Shown: one piece after another, positions 25,354 to 34,321 of the stretch
How positions within the stretch are numbered: the first letter of the stretch is position 1
Layout of the letters: every line of letters begins with the position of its first letter
Origin: Candidatus Raymondbacteria bacterium RIFOXYA2_FULL_49_16
GTDB taxonomy: Bacteria > Fibrobacterota > OXYB2-FULL-49-7 > XYB2-FULL-49-35
Assembly: GCA_001789205.1 (NCBI GenBank)
Contig: MFYT01000019.1
Coordinates: forward strand, 3,157 to 67,156
Length of the DNA: 64,000 nt
Reading direction: 5' to 3'
Program-made: the position numbers and the translations under genes
The notes under the pieces: model-generated
Told to the model about the DNA's origin: nothing
The model's database searches: none
The model's input: the letters and a program-made list of their open reading frames with translations, nothing else

Positions 25354-26328
25354 CTATTGTTTGTACCTGGAAAAATCACCGAATACCCGCACTCCCAGCG
25401 TATCATCCACGGTCATCGCGGCTTCCACAAGACCTGCCAATTCATTTCTGATGAATATCGCTGTTGAAAAGGCGTCGGCCCGTATTGGGTCTTTGCATAT
25501 GACCGTGGCGCTGATTGTTCCCTGTGCAGGGTATCCTGTGGCAATGTCAAAAATGTGGTGATAGCGGGTTTTTCCATCAAGAAAGAAACGTTCATAGTCG
25601 CCTGATGTGACAATGGAGGTGTTGGAGAGGCGCACTGTTGCTATGACCGAATCCTGGTTGCGGGGATGGCGGATGCCAATGACCCACTCTTCGTTGCCGG
25701 GTTTCGGGTCTCCGCAGACAATGTCGCCGCCCGCATTGATCATGAATGAAGAGATCCCTTGCGCCTTGGCGATTTCCGCCATTTTTTTCAGGGCATATCC
25801 TTTGGCAATGCCTCCAAGATCAATACGTATGGCCGTATCGGCGAAAAAGAGGGTGTCTTTGCGTACTGATACATTGCGAAAATTGACATGCGTAAGCGCT
25901 TGGTTAATCAAGGGATCAGCAGGGCGGGCAGGAGTAAGGTCAGCGCCAAAGCCCCAGAGCCATTTTACCGGTCCAATGGTACAGTCAAATATTCCTTTTG
26001 TTTCAGAGCCGATGTCCAGGGCTTGCTGCACGAGCGCAACGACTTCAGGGAGCGTCTGGATCCACTGTTTGTTTGTCCGGTGGTTTATCTGCCAGACCGC
26101 GCTTCCTGCAACGTGTGCGCCAAAGAGCTGTTCAATTCGCTTTGCCTCCTGGGCAAGCGCGTCCATGGCATGGTTTGCCGCCTTTGTCGAGGGTGCGTAA
26201 AGAACAACCTCCACCATGGTATCCATGGCGAAAAAGTGCTGTTTGTGCCGTTTTAGACCCTGAGAACAGGAAAAAAGGAGAAGACCGAGACAGAAGATCA
26301 TGGTCCAACGTCCGGCAAGGAGGCGCAT
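25354..26328 (-). CDS. apbE: FAD:protein FMN transferase (ApbE)
   Basis: The 324-residue lipoprotein has lipobox LLLFSC. ApbE motifs are present: AMDTMVEV near the N-terminus, IGSETKGIFDCTIGPV, AIRIDLGGIAKGYALKKM, INAGGDIVCGD, and the C-terminal SIVTSGDYERFF and HHIFDIATGYPA (metal and FAD contacts). ApbE attaches FMN covalently to Thr residues of partners such as Rnf/Nqr subunits in the periplasm. It diverges from the riboflavin operon across a 65-base gap, so flavin supply and flavin use may be co-regulated. Confidence 0.95.
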   Translation of the reverse strand: MRLLAGRWTMIFCLGLLLFSCSQGLKRHKQHFFAMDTMVEVVLYAPSTKAANHAMDALAQEAKRIEQLFGAHVAGSAVWQINHRTNKQWIQTLPEVVALVQQALDIGSETKGIFDCTIGPVKWLWGFGADLTPARPADPLINQALTHVNFRNVSVRKDTLFFADTAIRIDLGGIAKGYALKKMAEIAKAQGISSFMINAGGDIVCGDPKPGNEEWVIGIRHPRNQDSVIATVRLSNTSIVTSGDYERFFLDGKTRYHHIFDIATGYPAQGTISATVICKDPIRADAFSTAIFIRNELAGLVEAAMTVDDTLGVRVFGDFSRYKQ

Positions 26329-26355
26329 ATTAAATAAACATACTATTTTTCACCT

Positions 26356-26385
26356 TTGACTATAAATAATAGAATAACGTATCTT
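26356..26385 (+). promoter_or_regulatory. Candidate promoter of the riboflavin operon
   Basis: TTGACT (26356-26361) and TATCTT (26380-26385) are separated by 18 bases in the short apbE-ribD gap. A start about 7 bases downstream would put the 5' end nearly at the GTG start of ribD, leaving no room for an FMN riboswitch and giving an almost leaderless message. This is a consensus match only. Confidence 0.35.
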
Positions 26386-26393
26386 TTCCCACT

Positions 26394-27485
26394 GTGAAAA
26401 GCCCTGTCTTTGACCTCTACGACCGCCAGGCCATGGCCAAAGCCCTCGATCTTGCTCGTTCGGTAAAAGGGGCGACCGGGGACAATCCTGCCGTGGGAGC
26501 GGTTGTGTATAAAAAAGGCGCTATTCTGGGCATGGGCCGCACCCATATGCCCGGCCAGGATCATGCTGAAGCTGAAGCGCTCTGGCGTGCTGGAAAGAGC
26601 GCGCGTGGAGCAAGCCTTGCGGTTACCCTTGAACCCTGCTGCATCCATGGCCGCACTTCGCCCTGCACACATGCCATTATTGCCTCTGGCATCAAACGGG
26701 TTGTTGCAGCGCTCAAAGACCCCAACCCCCTTATTCATGGCCGGGGCTTGCTCGCCCTTGCACGCGCGGGTGTTCGCATCGAATGCGGCTTAGGTGAAAG
26801 CGAAGCAATGGTGATAAACGAGGATTTTTTCAAATATATTACCACAGGAATCCCCTTTGTCGTTGTCAAGGCCGGCCTTACGTTAAACGGGCTCATTGCG
26901 GCTGATTCTCGCCATTCACGCTGGATCACTTCTGAAGAGGCCCGGCAACTGGTGCACGAGTTGCGTGCGCGTACCAACGCCGTGCTTGTAGGGCTTTCCA
27001 CGGTTTTAGAGGACAATCCCAAGCTCACAGTACGGCATGTGGAAGGCCGCAACCCAATCCGTGTGGTGCTCTCGCATGGGCCGGACATTCCTAAAACATC
27101 GTATCTGGCTAAAACCGCCTCTGACATACGAACCATAGTTGTTACCCCGCGCGCATTGCGCACGCGTTGTTCCAACGCTATTCAATACATAGATCTTGGC
27201 GCGCGCACGTCACGGCTTCCCATTCGCCAGGTTTTGCGCAGGCTTGGCGTTGCGGGCATCAAGAGCGTTCTGGTCGAGGGCGGCAGTGAAATATACACAT
27301 CGTTCCTTGAACAGCGATGCATTGACATGTTCCAGCTTTTTTTTGCACCCCGGGTGCTGTCAAGCGGCATTCCCTTTGTTCACGGGCAGCGGACCCTTTC
27401 TGTACGTGAATCCCTGAATCTAAGGGATGTGACAATCAGGCAGCTTCAAAACGGGTTTATGGTAACCGCACGGCCGGAGAGATAA
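26394..27485 (+). CDS. ribD: Bifunctional riboflavin deaminase/reductase RibD
   Basis: The 363-residue protein has a deaminase domain (about 1-145) with zinc ligands His57 (HAEAE), Cys82 (TLEPCC) and Cys91 (RTSPC). Its reductase domain (about 147-363) has VVKAGLTLNGLIA, NAVLVGLSTVLEDNPKLT and VLVEGGSEI. It catalyses the second and third steps of riboflavin synthesis from the GTP-derived pyrimidine. It starts at GTG 26394 with no clear Shine-Dalgarno site; ATG 26433 is the next option. It is first gene of the rib operon and its stop is 3 bases from ribE. Confidence 0.95.
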   Translation: MKSPVFDLYDRQAMAKALDLARSVKGATGDNPAVGAVVYKKGAILGMGRTHMPGQDHAEAEALWRAGKSARGASLAVTLEPCCIHGRTSPCTHAIIASGIKRVVAALKDPNPLIHGRGLLALARAGVRIECGLGESEAMVINEDFFKYITTGIPFVVVKAGLTLNGLIAADSRHSRWITSEEARQLVHELRARTNAVLVGLSTVLEDNPKLTVRHVEGRNPIRVVLSHGPDIPKTSYLAKTASDIRTIVVTPRALRTRCSNAIQYIDLGARTSRLPIRQVLRRLGVAGIKSVLVEGGSEIYTSFLEQRCIDMFQLFFAPRVLSSGIPFVHGQRTLSVRESLNLRDVTIRQLQNGFMVTARPER

Positions 27486-27487
27486 GC

Positions 27488-28120
27488 ATGTTTACCGGAA
27501 TAATCGAGGAAACCGGCAGCATACGCGGGATAACCAGGAGCGGTTCTGGCGCGCGTATCGATGTGGCGTGTTCCACGATTCTTGCAGGACTCAAACAGGG
27601 CGATTCAATCGCTGTTGACGGGGTCTGTCTGACCGCCGATAGCCTCTCTAGCGCGGGTTTTTCAGCCATGGCCAGCCGCGAAACCCTTGAACGAAGCACG
27701 TTCAAGACCGCCCGACCCCAGGCTGCGGTCAATCTTGAAAGGGCCATGGCAGCCACAGGGAGATTTGGCGGCCATTTTGTACAGGGCCATGTTGATGCAA
27801 CAGGAACCATTGTCCGCGACTCACGCGATGGCGGCGCACTCTACCGGACCATACGAATAGACCAGGCGCTGGAAAAATACTGCATAGAGAAAGGGTCCAT
27901 TGCCATTGACGGTATCAGCCTTACCATTGCCATGAAGAAAAACAACGAGATGACCCTGGTGCTTATTCCCGAAACCCTGCGGCAGACCACCCAGGGATCC
28001 AAGGGCATTGGCAGTGCGGTCAATATTGAGATTGACTGTATCGCAAAATACGTGGAAAGCCTGCTGGAAGCGCGGCAGGGACCGCTCACAGAACACAAAC
28101 TCCGGGAGCATGGCTTTTGA
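27488..28120 (+). CDS. ribE: Riboflavin synthase alpha chain
   Basis: The 210-residue protein has two lumazine-binding halves. MFTGIIEETGSI opens the first and GHFVQGHVDATG the second, and each has a G-D-S-I-A-V-D-G-type motif (GDSIAVDGVCLT; GSIAIDGISLTI). It performs the dismutation of two lumazines to riboflavin. The GGAGAG site lies inside the ribD end, and the gene's TGA overlaps the TTG start of ribBA, showing translational coupling. Confidence 0.95.
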   Translation: MFTGIIEETGSIRGITRSGSGARIDVACSTILAGLKQGDSIAVDGVCLTADSLSSAGFSAMASRETLERSTFKTARPQAAVNLERAMAATGRFGGHFVQGHVDATGTIVRDSRDGGALYRTIRIDQALEKYCIEKGSIAIDGISLTIAMKKNNEMTLVLIPETLRQTTQGSKGIGSAVNIEIDCIAKYVESLLEARQGPLTEHKLREHGF

Positions 28121-29313
28121 AAAACCCTTTTTCGCCGGTTGAACTGGCGCTCCGCGAATATCGCAGAGGAAACATTATCGTCATTACTGACGACGAAGAC
28201 CGCGAAAACGAGGGCGACCTTGCCTGTGCCGCTGACGCCATTACCCCGGCAAAAATAAACTTCATGGCAAAATACGGCAGGGGCCTCATTTGCACGGCCA
28301 TGGCTGGAGACCTGCTCGACCGGCTCAACTTGCCCATGATGACATCCAATAACCAATCGACCTTTGGGACCGGATTCACCATTACCGTTGATGCGCGTAC
28401 TGGCGTATCCACCGGCATATCGGCAAAGGACCGTGCGCATACAATTAAAGTCCTTATAGATCCCAAGTCCCGCGCGGCTGATATTGTGAGTCCGGGCCAT
28501 ACCTTTCCGCTGCGCGCGCGCGACGGCGGCGTGCTCATCAGAGCTGGCCAGACCGAGGCGAGCGTTGATCTTGCCCGCATGGCCGGCCAGACGCCTGCCG
28601 GGGTCATCTGTGAAATTATGAACGCTGACGGTTCCATGGCACGTTTGCCCGATCTTGCTAAATTTGTCAAAACGCACCGGCTTGCCATGATCAGCATCAA
28701 GAGCCTCATAGAATACCGTTTGCGGAATGAGAAAATCGTCAAACGCATTGCCGAACCGGATCTTCCCACGAAATGGGGTGATTTCAAGCTTTGCGCCTAC
28801 GAGGAGATCATTACGGGCGCATGCCATTTTGCCCTGGTCAAGGGAGATATAGATCCCCGCAGGCCAGTGCTGGTGCGGGTCCATTCAGAGTGCCTTACGG
28901 GCGATATTCTCGGGTCTCTTAGGTGCGATTGCGGCCCGCAGCTCGATCTGGCGCTGCAGCAGATCGGCCGGCAGGGCGGTGTGCTTGTGTATCTGAGGCA
29001 GGAGGGACGGGGCATTGGTTTCGCGAACAAGATGCGGGCCTATGCGCTTCAGGACAAAGGACTCGACACGGTCGAGGCCAATGTCGAACTGGGCTTTCCA
29101 CCCGACAAAAGGGACTATGGTATTGGCGCGCAGATACTGGCTGACCTGGGCGTCTGTAAAATCCGGCTGCTCACCAACAACCCAAAGAAAATCTACGGTC
29201 TCGAAGGATACAATATTGAAATAGTCGAACGCCTGTCCATAAGGGTTACGCCGAACAAGTCGAATAAAAAATACCTGAAAACGAAAAAAGAAAAACTGGG
29301 TCATTTGTTTTAA
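28117..29313 (+). CDS. ribBA: Bifunctional DHBP synthase / GTP cyclohydrolase II (RibBA)
   Basis: The 398-residue fusion has a dihydroxybutanone phosphate synthase domain (about 1-205) with DDEDRENEGDL and STGISAKDRAHTI. Its GTP cyclohydrolase II domain (about 210-398) has the zinc cysteines in CLTGDILGSLRCDCGPQL, then LRQEGRGIGFANKMRAYALQ and the C-terminal RLLTNNPKKI. Together these make both riboflavin precursors. The TTG start at 28117 overlaps the ribE stop by 4 bases. A 9-base gap leads to ribH. Confidence 0.96.
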   Translation: MKNPFSPVELALREYRRGNIIVITDDEDRENEGDLACAADAITPAKINFMAKYGRGLICTAMAGDLLDRLNLPMMTSNNQSTFGTGFTITVDARTGVSTGISAKDRAHTIKVLIDPKSRAADIVSPGHTFPLRARDGGVLIRAGQTEASVDLARMAGQTPAGVICEIMNADGSMARLPDLAKFVKTHRLAMISIKSLIEYRLRNEKIVKRIAEPDLPTKWGDFKLCAYEEIITGACHFALVKGDIDPRRPVLVRVHSECLTGDILGSLRCDCGPQLDLALQQIGRQGGVLVYLRQEGRGIGFANKMRAYALQDKGLDTVEANVELGFPPDKRDYGIGAQILADLGVCKIRLLTNNPKKIYGLEGYNIEIVERLSIRVTPNKSNKKYLKTKKEKLGHLF

Positions 29314-29322
29314 GGAGGAGCT

Positions 29323-29790
29323 ATGTCAGTAAAGATCGAAGGGAACATTACCGCGAAGAATGTGCGCATTGCGCTGGTAATCAGCCGGTTCAACGACCTG
29401 ATCTCCCGTAAATTGCTTGAGGGCGCCCGAGACTGCGTTCTGCGGCACGACGGCGAGGAGAAAAACCTGACCGAGGTGTATGTGCCTGGCTCATTTGAGA
29501 TCCCCCTGGCGGCGAAAACACTCGCCGCGAGTGGAAAGTACGATGCGGTCGTCTGCCTGGGCGCGGTCATCCGCGGGGCAACCCCCCATTTTGACATGGT
29601 CGCCCAGCAGGTCAGCCGGGGTATTGCCACCGCGTCGCTCGAGACCGGTATGCCGGTCATTTTTGGCGTGATTACCGCCGACACCATTGAACAGGCCATT
29701 GAACGCGCGGGCACAAAGGCGGGCAACAGGGGATGGGACGCTGCCCTTGCCGCACTTGAAATGGCCGACGTCATGAAGAAACTGAAATGA
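29323..29790 (+). CDS. ribH: 6,7-dimethyl-8-ribityllumazine synthase
   Basis: The 155-residue protein has the family motifs: [51 protein letters not shown] (with the catalytic His), [20 protein letters not shown], and a final [14 protein letters not shown]. It condenses the RibBA and RibD products to lumazine in an icosahedral or pentameric shell. A strong GGAGGAGC site precedes ATG 29323. It is coupled to nusB through an ATGA overlap. Confidence 0.96.
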   Translation: MSVKIEGNITAKNVRIALVISRFNDLISRKLLEGARDCVLRHDGEEKNLTEVYVPGSFEIPLAAKTLAASGKYDAVVCLGAVIRGATPHFDMVAQQVSRGIATASLETGMPVIFGVITADTIEQAIERAGTKAGNRGWDAALAALEMADVMKKLK

Positions 29791-30227
29791 AACGCAGACG
29801 TTTGGCACGGGAACTTTCACTTCAGGCCCTGTACAGCATCGATATAGCGCATGAGGGCCTGGAAAAGATCCTTCTGGACATTAAGGCGGACAAGGACCTC
29901 GACGCTGAGACGTGGGAGTACATGCAGCGCCTGTCCGCCGTGGTTGTTTCGCGGCGACAGGAACTCGACGACCTCATCCAGAAGCAGTGCGACAACTGGG
30001 AATTGGACCGCGTCGCGGTCCTGGACAAGAACATTCTGCGCATGGCCATTGCGGAAATACTTTTTTTTGAGGACATTCCGCCCAAGGTTTCAATAGACGA
30101 GGCCATTGAACTGGCGAAGAAATTCAGCACGGACAAATCGGGGCAGTTTGTAAATGGCATACTCGACCCCATTGCGTTTAAAGATACAAAAAAGGAAACA
30201 ACAGCAGGAGAAAGTCATGGTGTATAA
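29787..30227 (+). CDS. nusB: Transcription antitermination factor NusB
   Basis: The 146-residue, all-helical protein has the NusB landmarks [37 protein letters not shown] and [20 protein letters not shown] followed by [11 protein letters not shown]. It binds boxA RNA with NusE and supports rRNA antitermination. The position directly behind ribH with an ATGA overlap is a very common bacterial arrangement. It overlaps the start of the next gene by 11 bases. Confidence 0.96.
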   Translation: MKRRRLARELSLQALYSIDIAHEGLEKILLDIKADKDLDAETWEYMQRLSAVVVSRRQELDDLIQKQCDNWELDRVAVLDKNILRMAIAEILFFEDIPPKVSIDEAIELAKKFSTDKSGQFVNGILDPIAFKDTKKETTAGESHGV

Positions 30228-33216
30228 CGAGAAAAAAGTCATCGGGATATTCGGGGCGCTGGTCTTCGTGTTTGCCCTCATTCCCTATTTGCTCACGGTC
30301 CAGCCCACGGTCCCCTTCTGGGATTGCGGTGAGTTTGTGGCGTGCGGTAATTCTATGGGAGTGCCCCATCCTCCGGGAAGCCCATTGTTTGTCATCCTGG
30401 GACGGGTGGTCATCATGGCCCTCTCCTTTATCAAGGAGATCAGCCTGCGCATGAATCTCATCTCGGTTTTTTCCGGCGCCCTGACCGCGCTCCTCATCTA
30501 CCTTTCAGTCATCCGGATTTTCAAGATGTGGTTTAAGCCCGGGGACAACGCGACCCTGTGGGAACGGCTCATTCCGGTCATCGGCGGCTTTGCCTCGGGT
30601 CTTCTCTGCACCTATTCCTACACACCATGGTTCAGCTGCGTTGAATCGGAAAGTTACGCGTTTACCATGCTCATCATTTTCCTCGAAGTGTGGCTGGCGC
30701 TCAAATGGTTTGATTTCAAGGGCACGGCTGATGGTGATAAAATGCTCATTTTTATCACGTTTCTCGCCTATCTGGGCATTGGCTCCAGCCTGTACACCAT
30801 GATCCCGGTGCCCTTTGTTTTCCTGTTTGTCGTCATGAACGAGCCGCAGAAATTGAAGCATTACCAGCTCTGGCTCGTCGGTTTCTGCATTCTTTCGATC
30901 ATGTATTCCATCGCGAGCTTTCTCATCATTGCGCCAGTGCTTCTTGTCTACTGCCTGCTCTGGATATTCCTTGACAAGGAGAGCGCGAAATACATTAACG
31001 GCGTATTTATCGGCTTTTTCGGCCTGTGGCAGCTGAAGAACGCCCTTCCCCAGCAAAACGACGGGTTCGACGGCCTTGATTTTATCATGGGCCTTACCTA
31101 TCTGGCGCTTGCCATTTTGCCTTTTATGGTGCAGGTCCAATCTAAAGTCCAGGAACGGTCCAAATGGTATCTATGTTTCTGGCTCATATTTGCGGCAACG
31201 CTTGGATATTCAGTCAATTTTGTGATGCCGATCCGTTCATTCCTCGACCCCATGATCGACGAAAACAACCCCGAAGTCGTCATTAAAGAACCCGGAGATA
31301 TATTTAAAAAAGAAACGTGGAACCAGTTGTTCTATTTTCTTGAGCGCAAACAATACGGCGATGAGAGCATGGTCATGCGCATGTTTCACCGCCGCGGCAC
31401 GCTATTTCACCAGTTTATCAACCATCGGAACATGGGTTTTGGCGGTTATCTGGTAGCGCAGCTCTATAATTTTGGCGACCTGAAGGAAGGATCAATTGAG
31501 CTGGGCGACAATGCGGGAAAGAGGGCCATTAAGCTTCTTCTGTATCTGGCGCCGCTTTTTCTGGTCATCTGGGCCGTTGCCTATATATACAAAAGAGAGC
31601 GTAAAGGGGCGGTGTTCCTTGGAGCGCTCCTTTTGGCAAATACTCTTGGACTTATTTTTTACATGAATTTTGCCGATGGGACCCAGCCCGAAAACCGCGA
31701 CCTTGTCCAATGGGAGCGGAATGGCCGTATGGGACCGCAACCCGAACCGGTCCAGCTTGAAGTGAGGGAGCGCGACTATTTTTATTCAGCGGGATATTTA
31801 TTGTATAGCATGTGGGTGGGTATTGGCCTTGCGTGCCTGCTCCATTCCTTTGCCCAGAAATATCGTGGACGGAAGATGTTCTCTACGCTGGGGCCGCTCA
31901 TTGCCGTACTTGTCATGGCGACACCCGCAATCCCGCTGTCCATCAACATGGGCTTGCGCACCAGGGCTGATAACTGGGTGGCCTACGATTATGCCTACAA
32001 TCTGCTCCAGTCATGCGAACGCGATGGCATCCTTTTTACCAATGGCGACAACGACACCTTTCCCCTCTGGGCACTGCAGGAGGGGTATGGCATACGCCGC
32101 GATGTACGGATTGTCAACTTGAGTCTTCTGAACACTGATTGGTATATAGCTCAGCTGTTCGACCACAAGCCGGTCATTACGATTCCCACAGTAGTGTTTG
32201 ACGAATATTTCAGGCCGCAGCTCCTTTCAAAGGAGAATTTCGTCACAACCATCAATCATCACAGAAACATGCTCCAGAAGCCCCAAAAGGTGGTGCTTTC
32301 CTCTTGGAAGCTTGAGGTGGAGGTCCCGGACATTAAAAAGAAGAATTTTTTCCGGATACAGGACTACATGGTCATGAATATTGTCCATGGAAACGCGGGA
32401 AAAAGGCCCATCTATTTTGCGGTCACTGTTTCCGAGGGTAATATGATGGGGCTCGAATCCTATCTTTCCATGGAAGGACTTGTGTACCGCCTTACCCAGG
32501 AACACCAGACATCGCGCATGAACATTGAGAGGACCTTATTCAACCTGGACAAGGTATACCGGTATACCTTCCTTGGCCGCAAGGGACTCTATCTTGGTCC
32601 GGACAACGAACGGTTACTTTCCAATTACGCGGCTTCTTTTATCGGCTATGTATACGAGGAGCGCAGCAACCTGATGCGCCTCCGGCAGCAGGAAAAAGAC
32701 CTGGAAAGCGGCATCAACGGGCTCAAGGCGGCCAAGAAGGTCGATGCGGCTGCTGTTGCGGCCAAGGAAAGCGAGCTTGCCGCAGTCCGTATACAAGCCG
32801 ACAGCTTGTTCGCGAACATGCAGCGCGAGCTCGAACGGTGTATTTCAATCCTGCCCATGGATTGGCGTTCGCGTGTGCTCGCGGCGCAGATCTATGCCCA
32901 GGACAACAAGTACGACCTTGCCGAGGCAAAGCTCAAGGAAGGACTCAATCTTAATCCTGATGAATTTGTCTATGTTTCGAACATGGGGCTCTTCCTGCGC
33001 GACATAGGCAAGGAAAAAGAGGCAATGCCCTATTTCGAGAAAGCGGTGAATGTACTCGACAATGATCTTGCTAATGTCAAGCACCGTGAGACGCTTGGCA
33101 TGGCCCAGGCTTTGGTTGATATGTATAAAAAAGAAGGCCAGAAAGAAAAGGCCGAAAACCTGGAGCAGAAACTGAACGCGGTGCGTTCCATGTATCAGCG
33201 GATGAGGTCGAATTGA
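30217..33216 (+). CDS. GT117 family (DUF2723) membrane glycosyltransferase with TPR tail
   Basis: ATG 30217 is chosen because AGGAG lies 6 bases upstream. The product has 999 residues. The N-terminal half is a GT-C-type membrane domain with the family hallmark PFWDCGEFVACGNSMGVPHP in the first loop and about 12 membrane helices. A soluble stretch follows (FTNGDNDTFPLWALQEGYG), then a coiled coil and TPR-like repeats at about 870-990. DUF2723 proteins are O-glycosyltransferase-like and abundant in Bacteroidetes and relatives. The start overlaps nusB by 11 bases. Confidence 0.93.
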   Translation: MVYNEKKVIGIFGALVFVFALIPYLLTVQPTVPFWDCGEFVACGNSMGVPHPPGSPLFVILGRVVIMALSFIKEISLRMNLISVFSGALTALLIYLSVIRIFKMWFKPGDNATLWERLIPVIGGFASGLLCTYSYTPWFSCVESESYAFTMLIIFLEVWLALKWFDFKGTADGDKMLIFITFLAYLGIGSSLYTMIPVPFVFLFVVMNEPQKLKHYQLWLVGFCILSIMYSIASFLIIAPVLLVYCLLWIFLDKESAKYINGVFIGFFGLWQLKNALPQQNDGFDGLDFIMGLTYLALAILPFMVQVQSKVQERSKWYLCFWLIFAATLGYSVNFVMPIRSFLDPMIDENNPEVVIKEPGDIFKKETWNQLFYFLERKQYGDESMVMRMFHRRGTLFHQFINHRNMGFGGYLVAQLYNFGDLKEGSIELGDNAGKRAIKLLLYLAPLFLVIWAVAYIYKRERKGAVFLGALLLANTLGLIFYMNFADGTQPENRDLVQWERNGRMGPQPEPVQLEVRERDYFYSAGYLLYSMWVGIGLACLLHSFAQKYRGRKMFSTLGPLIAVLVMATPAIPLSINMGLRTRADNWVAYDYAYNLLQSCERDGILFTNGDNDTFPLWALQEGYGIRRDVRIVNLSLLNTDWYIAQLFDHKPVITIPTVVFDEYFRPQLLSKENFVTTINHHRNMLQKPQKVVLSSWKLEVEVPDIKKKNFFRIQDYMVMNIVHGNAGKRPIYFAVTVSEGNMMGLESYLSMEGLVYRLTQEHQTSRMNIERTLFNLDKVYRYTFLGRKGLYLGPDNERLLSNYAASFIGYVYEERSNLMRLRQQEKDLESGINGLKAAKKVDAAAVAAKESELAAVRIQADSLFANMQRELERCISILPMDWRSRVLAAQIYAQDNKYDLAEAKLKEGLNLNPDEFVYVSNMGLFLRDIGKEKEAMPYFEKAVNVLDNDLANVKHRETLGMAQALVDMYKKEGQKEKAENLEQKLNAVRSMYQRMRSN

Positions 33217-33269
33217 CCTCACCCTGTCAGCCTTTTCAGGCTGACATCCCTTTCCTAAGAGGAGAGGGA
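33204..33269 (+). terminator. Cluster of three hairpins after the GT117 gene
   Basis: There are three back-to-back hairpins. GAGGTC/GACCTC (33204-33220) spans the stop codon. TGTCAGCC/GGCTGACA (33225-33246) is a perfect 8-bp stem. The third is TCCCT-TCCT/AGGA-AGGGA at about 33247-33269. No T-run follows. They may terminate or process the long nusB-GT117 message, or be a copy of a dispersed palindromic element. Confidence 0.4.
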
Positions 33270-33291
33270 AAACAAAGGGATTCCATATTGT

Positions 33292-34044
33292 ATGCAGCCA
33301 TTTTTATCCATCGTTATTCCCGCATACAACGAAGAACGCCGCATTGGCGCCTCTTTGGAAGCGATCAAGGCGTATCTAGCGTCAAAGGCCTGGAGGTATG
33401 AGATTGTCATAGCTGATGACGGATGCAGCGACAACACGGAACAGGTGGTCCGGTCAATCCTTGGCGCCAATGGCCCGCTCATTTACCTGAAGGGCGGGCA
33501 GAACCAAGGAAAGGGAAATGCGGTAAAAAGAGGCATGCTGGCCAGTACCGGTGAGTTTTCCCTGCTTACGGACGCCGACCTTTCAACTCCCATCGAAGAA
33601 TTCGACAAATTCCTGGTGCACCTGACTTCCGCTGATTCTGTTGTTACCGGCACAAGAAAAACGATTGGCGCCAATGTAACCAAACACCAGGCATTTATCC
33701 GCGAGAACATGGGCAAATGTTTTACCCTATTCACCAATGTCATTCTGTCGCTTGGTCAGAGCGACTATACCTGCGGATTCAAGGTTTTTGGCCAGGCCGC
33801 GCGGCAGCGGATTTTTTCCGCAGCACGCATTGACCGCTGGGGGTATGACTCGGAGATATTTTTTCTTGCCAAGCTTTTTGGTTTCACGGTCACCGAAGTT
33901 CCCGTGGTATGGGCCAATTCGGAGGCGACCAGGGTGAACCTGCTCCTCGATTCCGCGCGGTCGTTCAAGGAACTATTCGAGATACGGTGGAATCAGGCAG
34001 GTGGGAAATACAAAGTAGGGCCGATCAGAAAGAATCTATGTTGA
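33292..34044 (+). CDS. GT2 glycosyltransferase, dolichyl-phosphate-sugar synthase-like
   Basis: The 250-residue protein has the GT2 core: LSIVIPAYNEERRIG, EIVIADDGCSDNT, GGQNQGKGNAVKRGML and FSLLTDADLSTPIEEFDKFL (the DxD-type metal site). The acceptor region CGFKVF and RWGYDSEIFFLAK are typical of ALG5/DPM1-like enzymes that load sugars on polyprenyl phosphate. It lacks membrane helices. It is separated from the GT117 gene by the hairpin cluster and followed by an unrelated sorting-domain fragment. Confidence 0.9.
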   Translation: MQPFLSIVIPAYNEERRIGASLEAIKAYLASKAWRYEIVIADDGCSDNTEQVVRSILGANGPLIYLKGGQNQGKGNAVKRGMLASTGEFSLLTDADLSTPIEEFDKFLVHLTSADSVVTGTRKTIGANVTKHQAFIRENMGKCFTLFTNVILSLGQSDYTCGFKVFGQAARQRIFSAARIDRWGYDSEIFFLAKLFGFTVTEVPVVWANSEATRVNLLLDSARSFKELFEIRWNQAGGKYKVGPIRKNLC

Positions 34045-34220
34045 CCACATATACCAATCCGTTCAACCTCTCTACGGCCATCACCGTGAACCTTGAAATG
34101 GCGTCGAATGTTAATATCGGAATTTTCAGTGTTAACGGGAGATTGGTCACCGAGGTTGCGAACAGGATATTATCATTGGGAACTCATACCCTCGTATGAA
34201 ATGCAAAAGGTCTTTTCTAG
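34038..34220 (+). pseudogene. Stranded fragment of a FlgD/T9SS-like sorting domain
   Basis: From 34038 a 53-codon frame encodes TNPFNLSTAITVNLE, then VNIGIFSVNGRLVTEVANR. This is the signature of the C-terminal domain that ends secreted proteins of this lineage (compare NPFNPMVTIAYEV in the local metalloprotease). It stops at TGA 34197-34199 exactly where a Trp is expected (TLV-stop-NAKG), after which the frame continues with the usual Asn-Ala-Lys-Gly. No N-terminal protein is attached. It is a decayed remnant of a lost secreted-protein gene overlapping the glycosyltransferase stop. Confidence 0.6.
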
Positions 34221-34321
34221 CGCTTGCTATATCATCCGTACTCAGATTGGAAGGGGGAACTTTTTTCAATAGGGCTGTGCTTCTTCGCTGACGTATCGAC
34301 CTGTCGCATGCAGGGTATTCA

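Noticed and set aside
27841-28884. Minus-strand frame of 347 codons opposite ribE-ribBA
   Set aside because: It runs across two conserved overlapping genes on the other strand; the product has no recognisable features.
29805-29825. TGGCAC-like sigma-54 promoter match inside nusB
   Set aside because: The -12 GC is missing at the correct distance and it lies within coding sequence.
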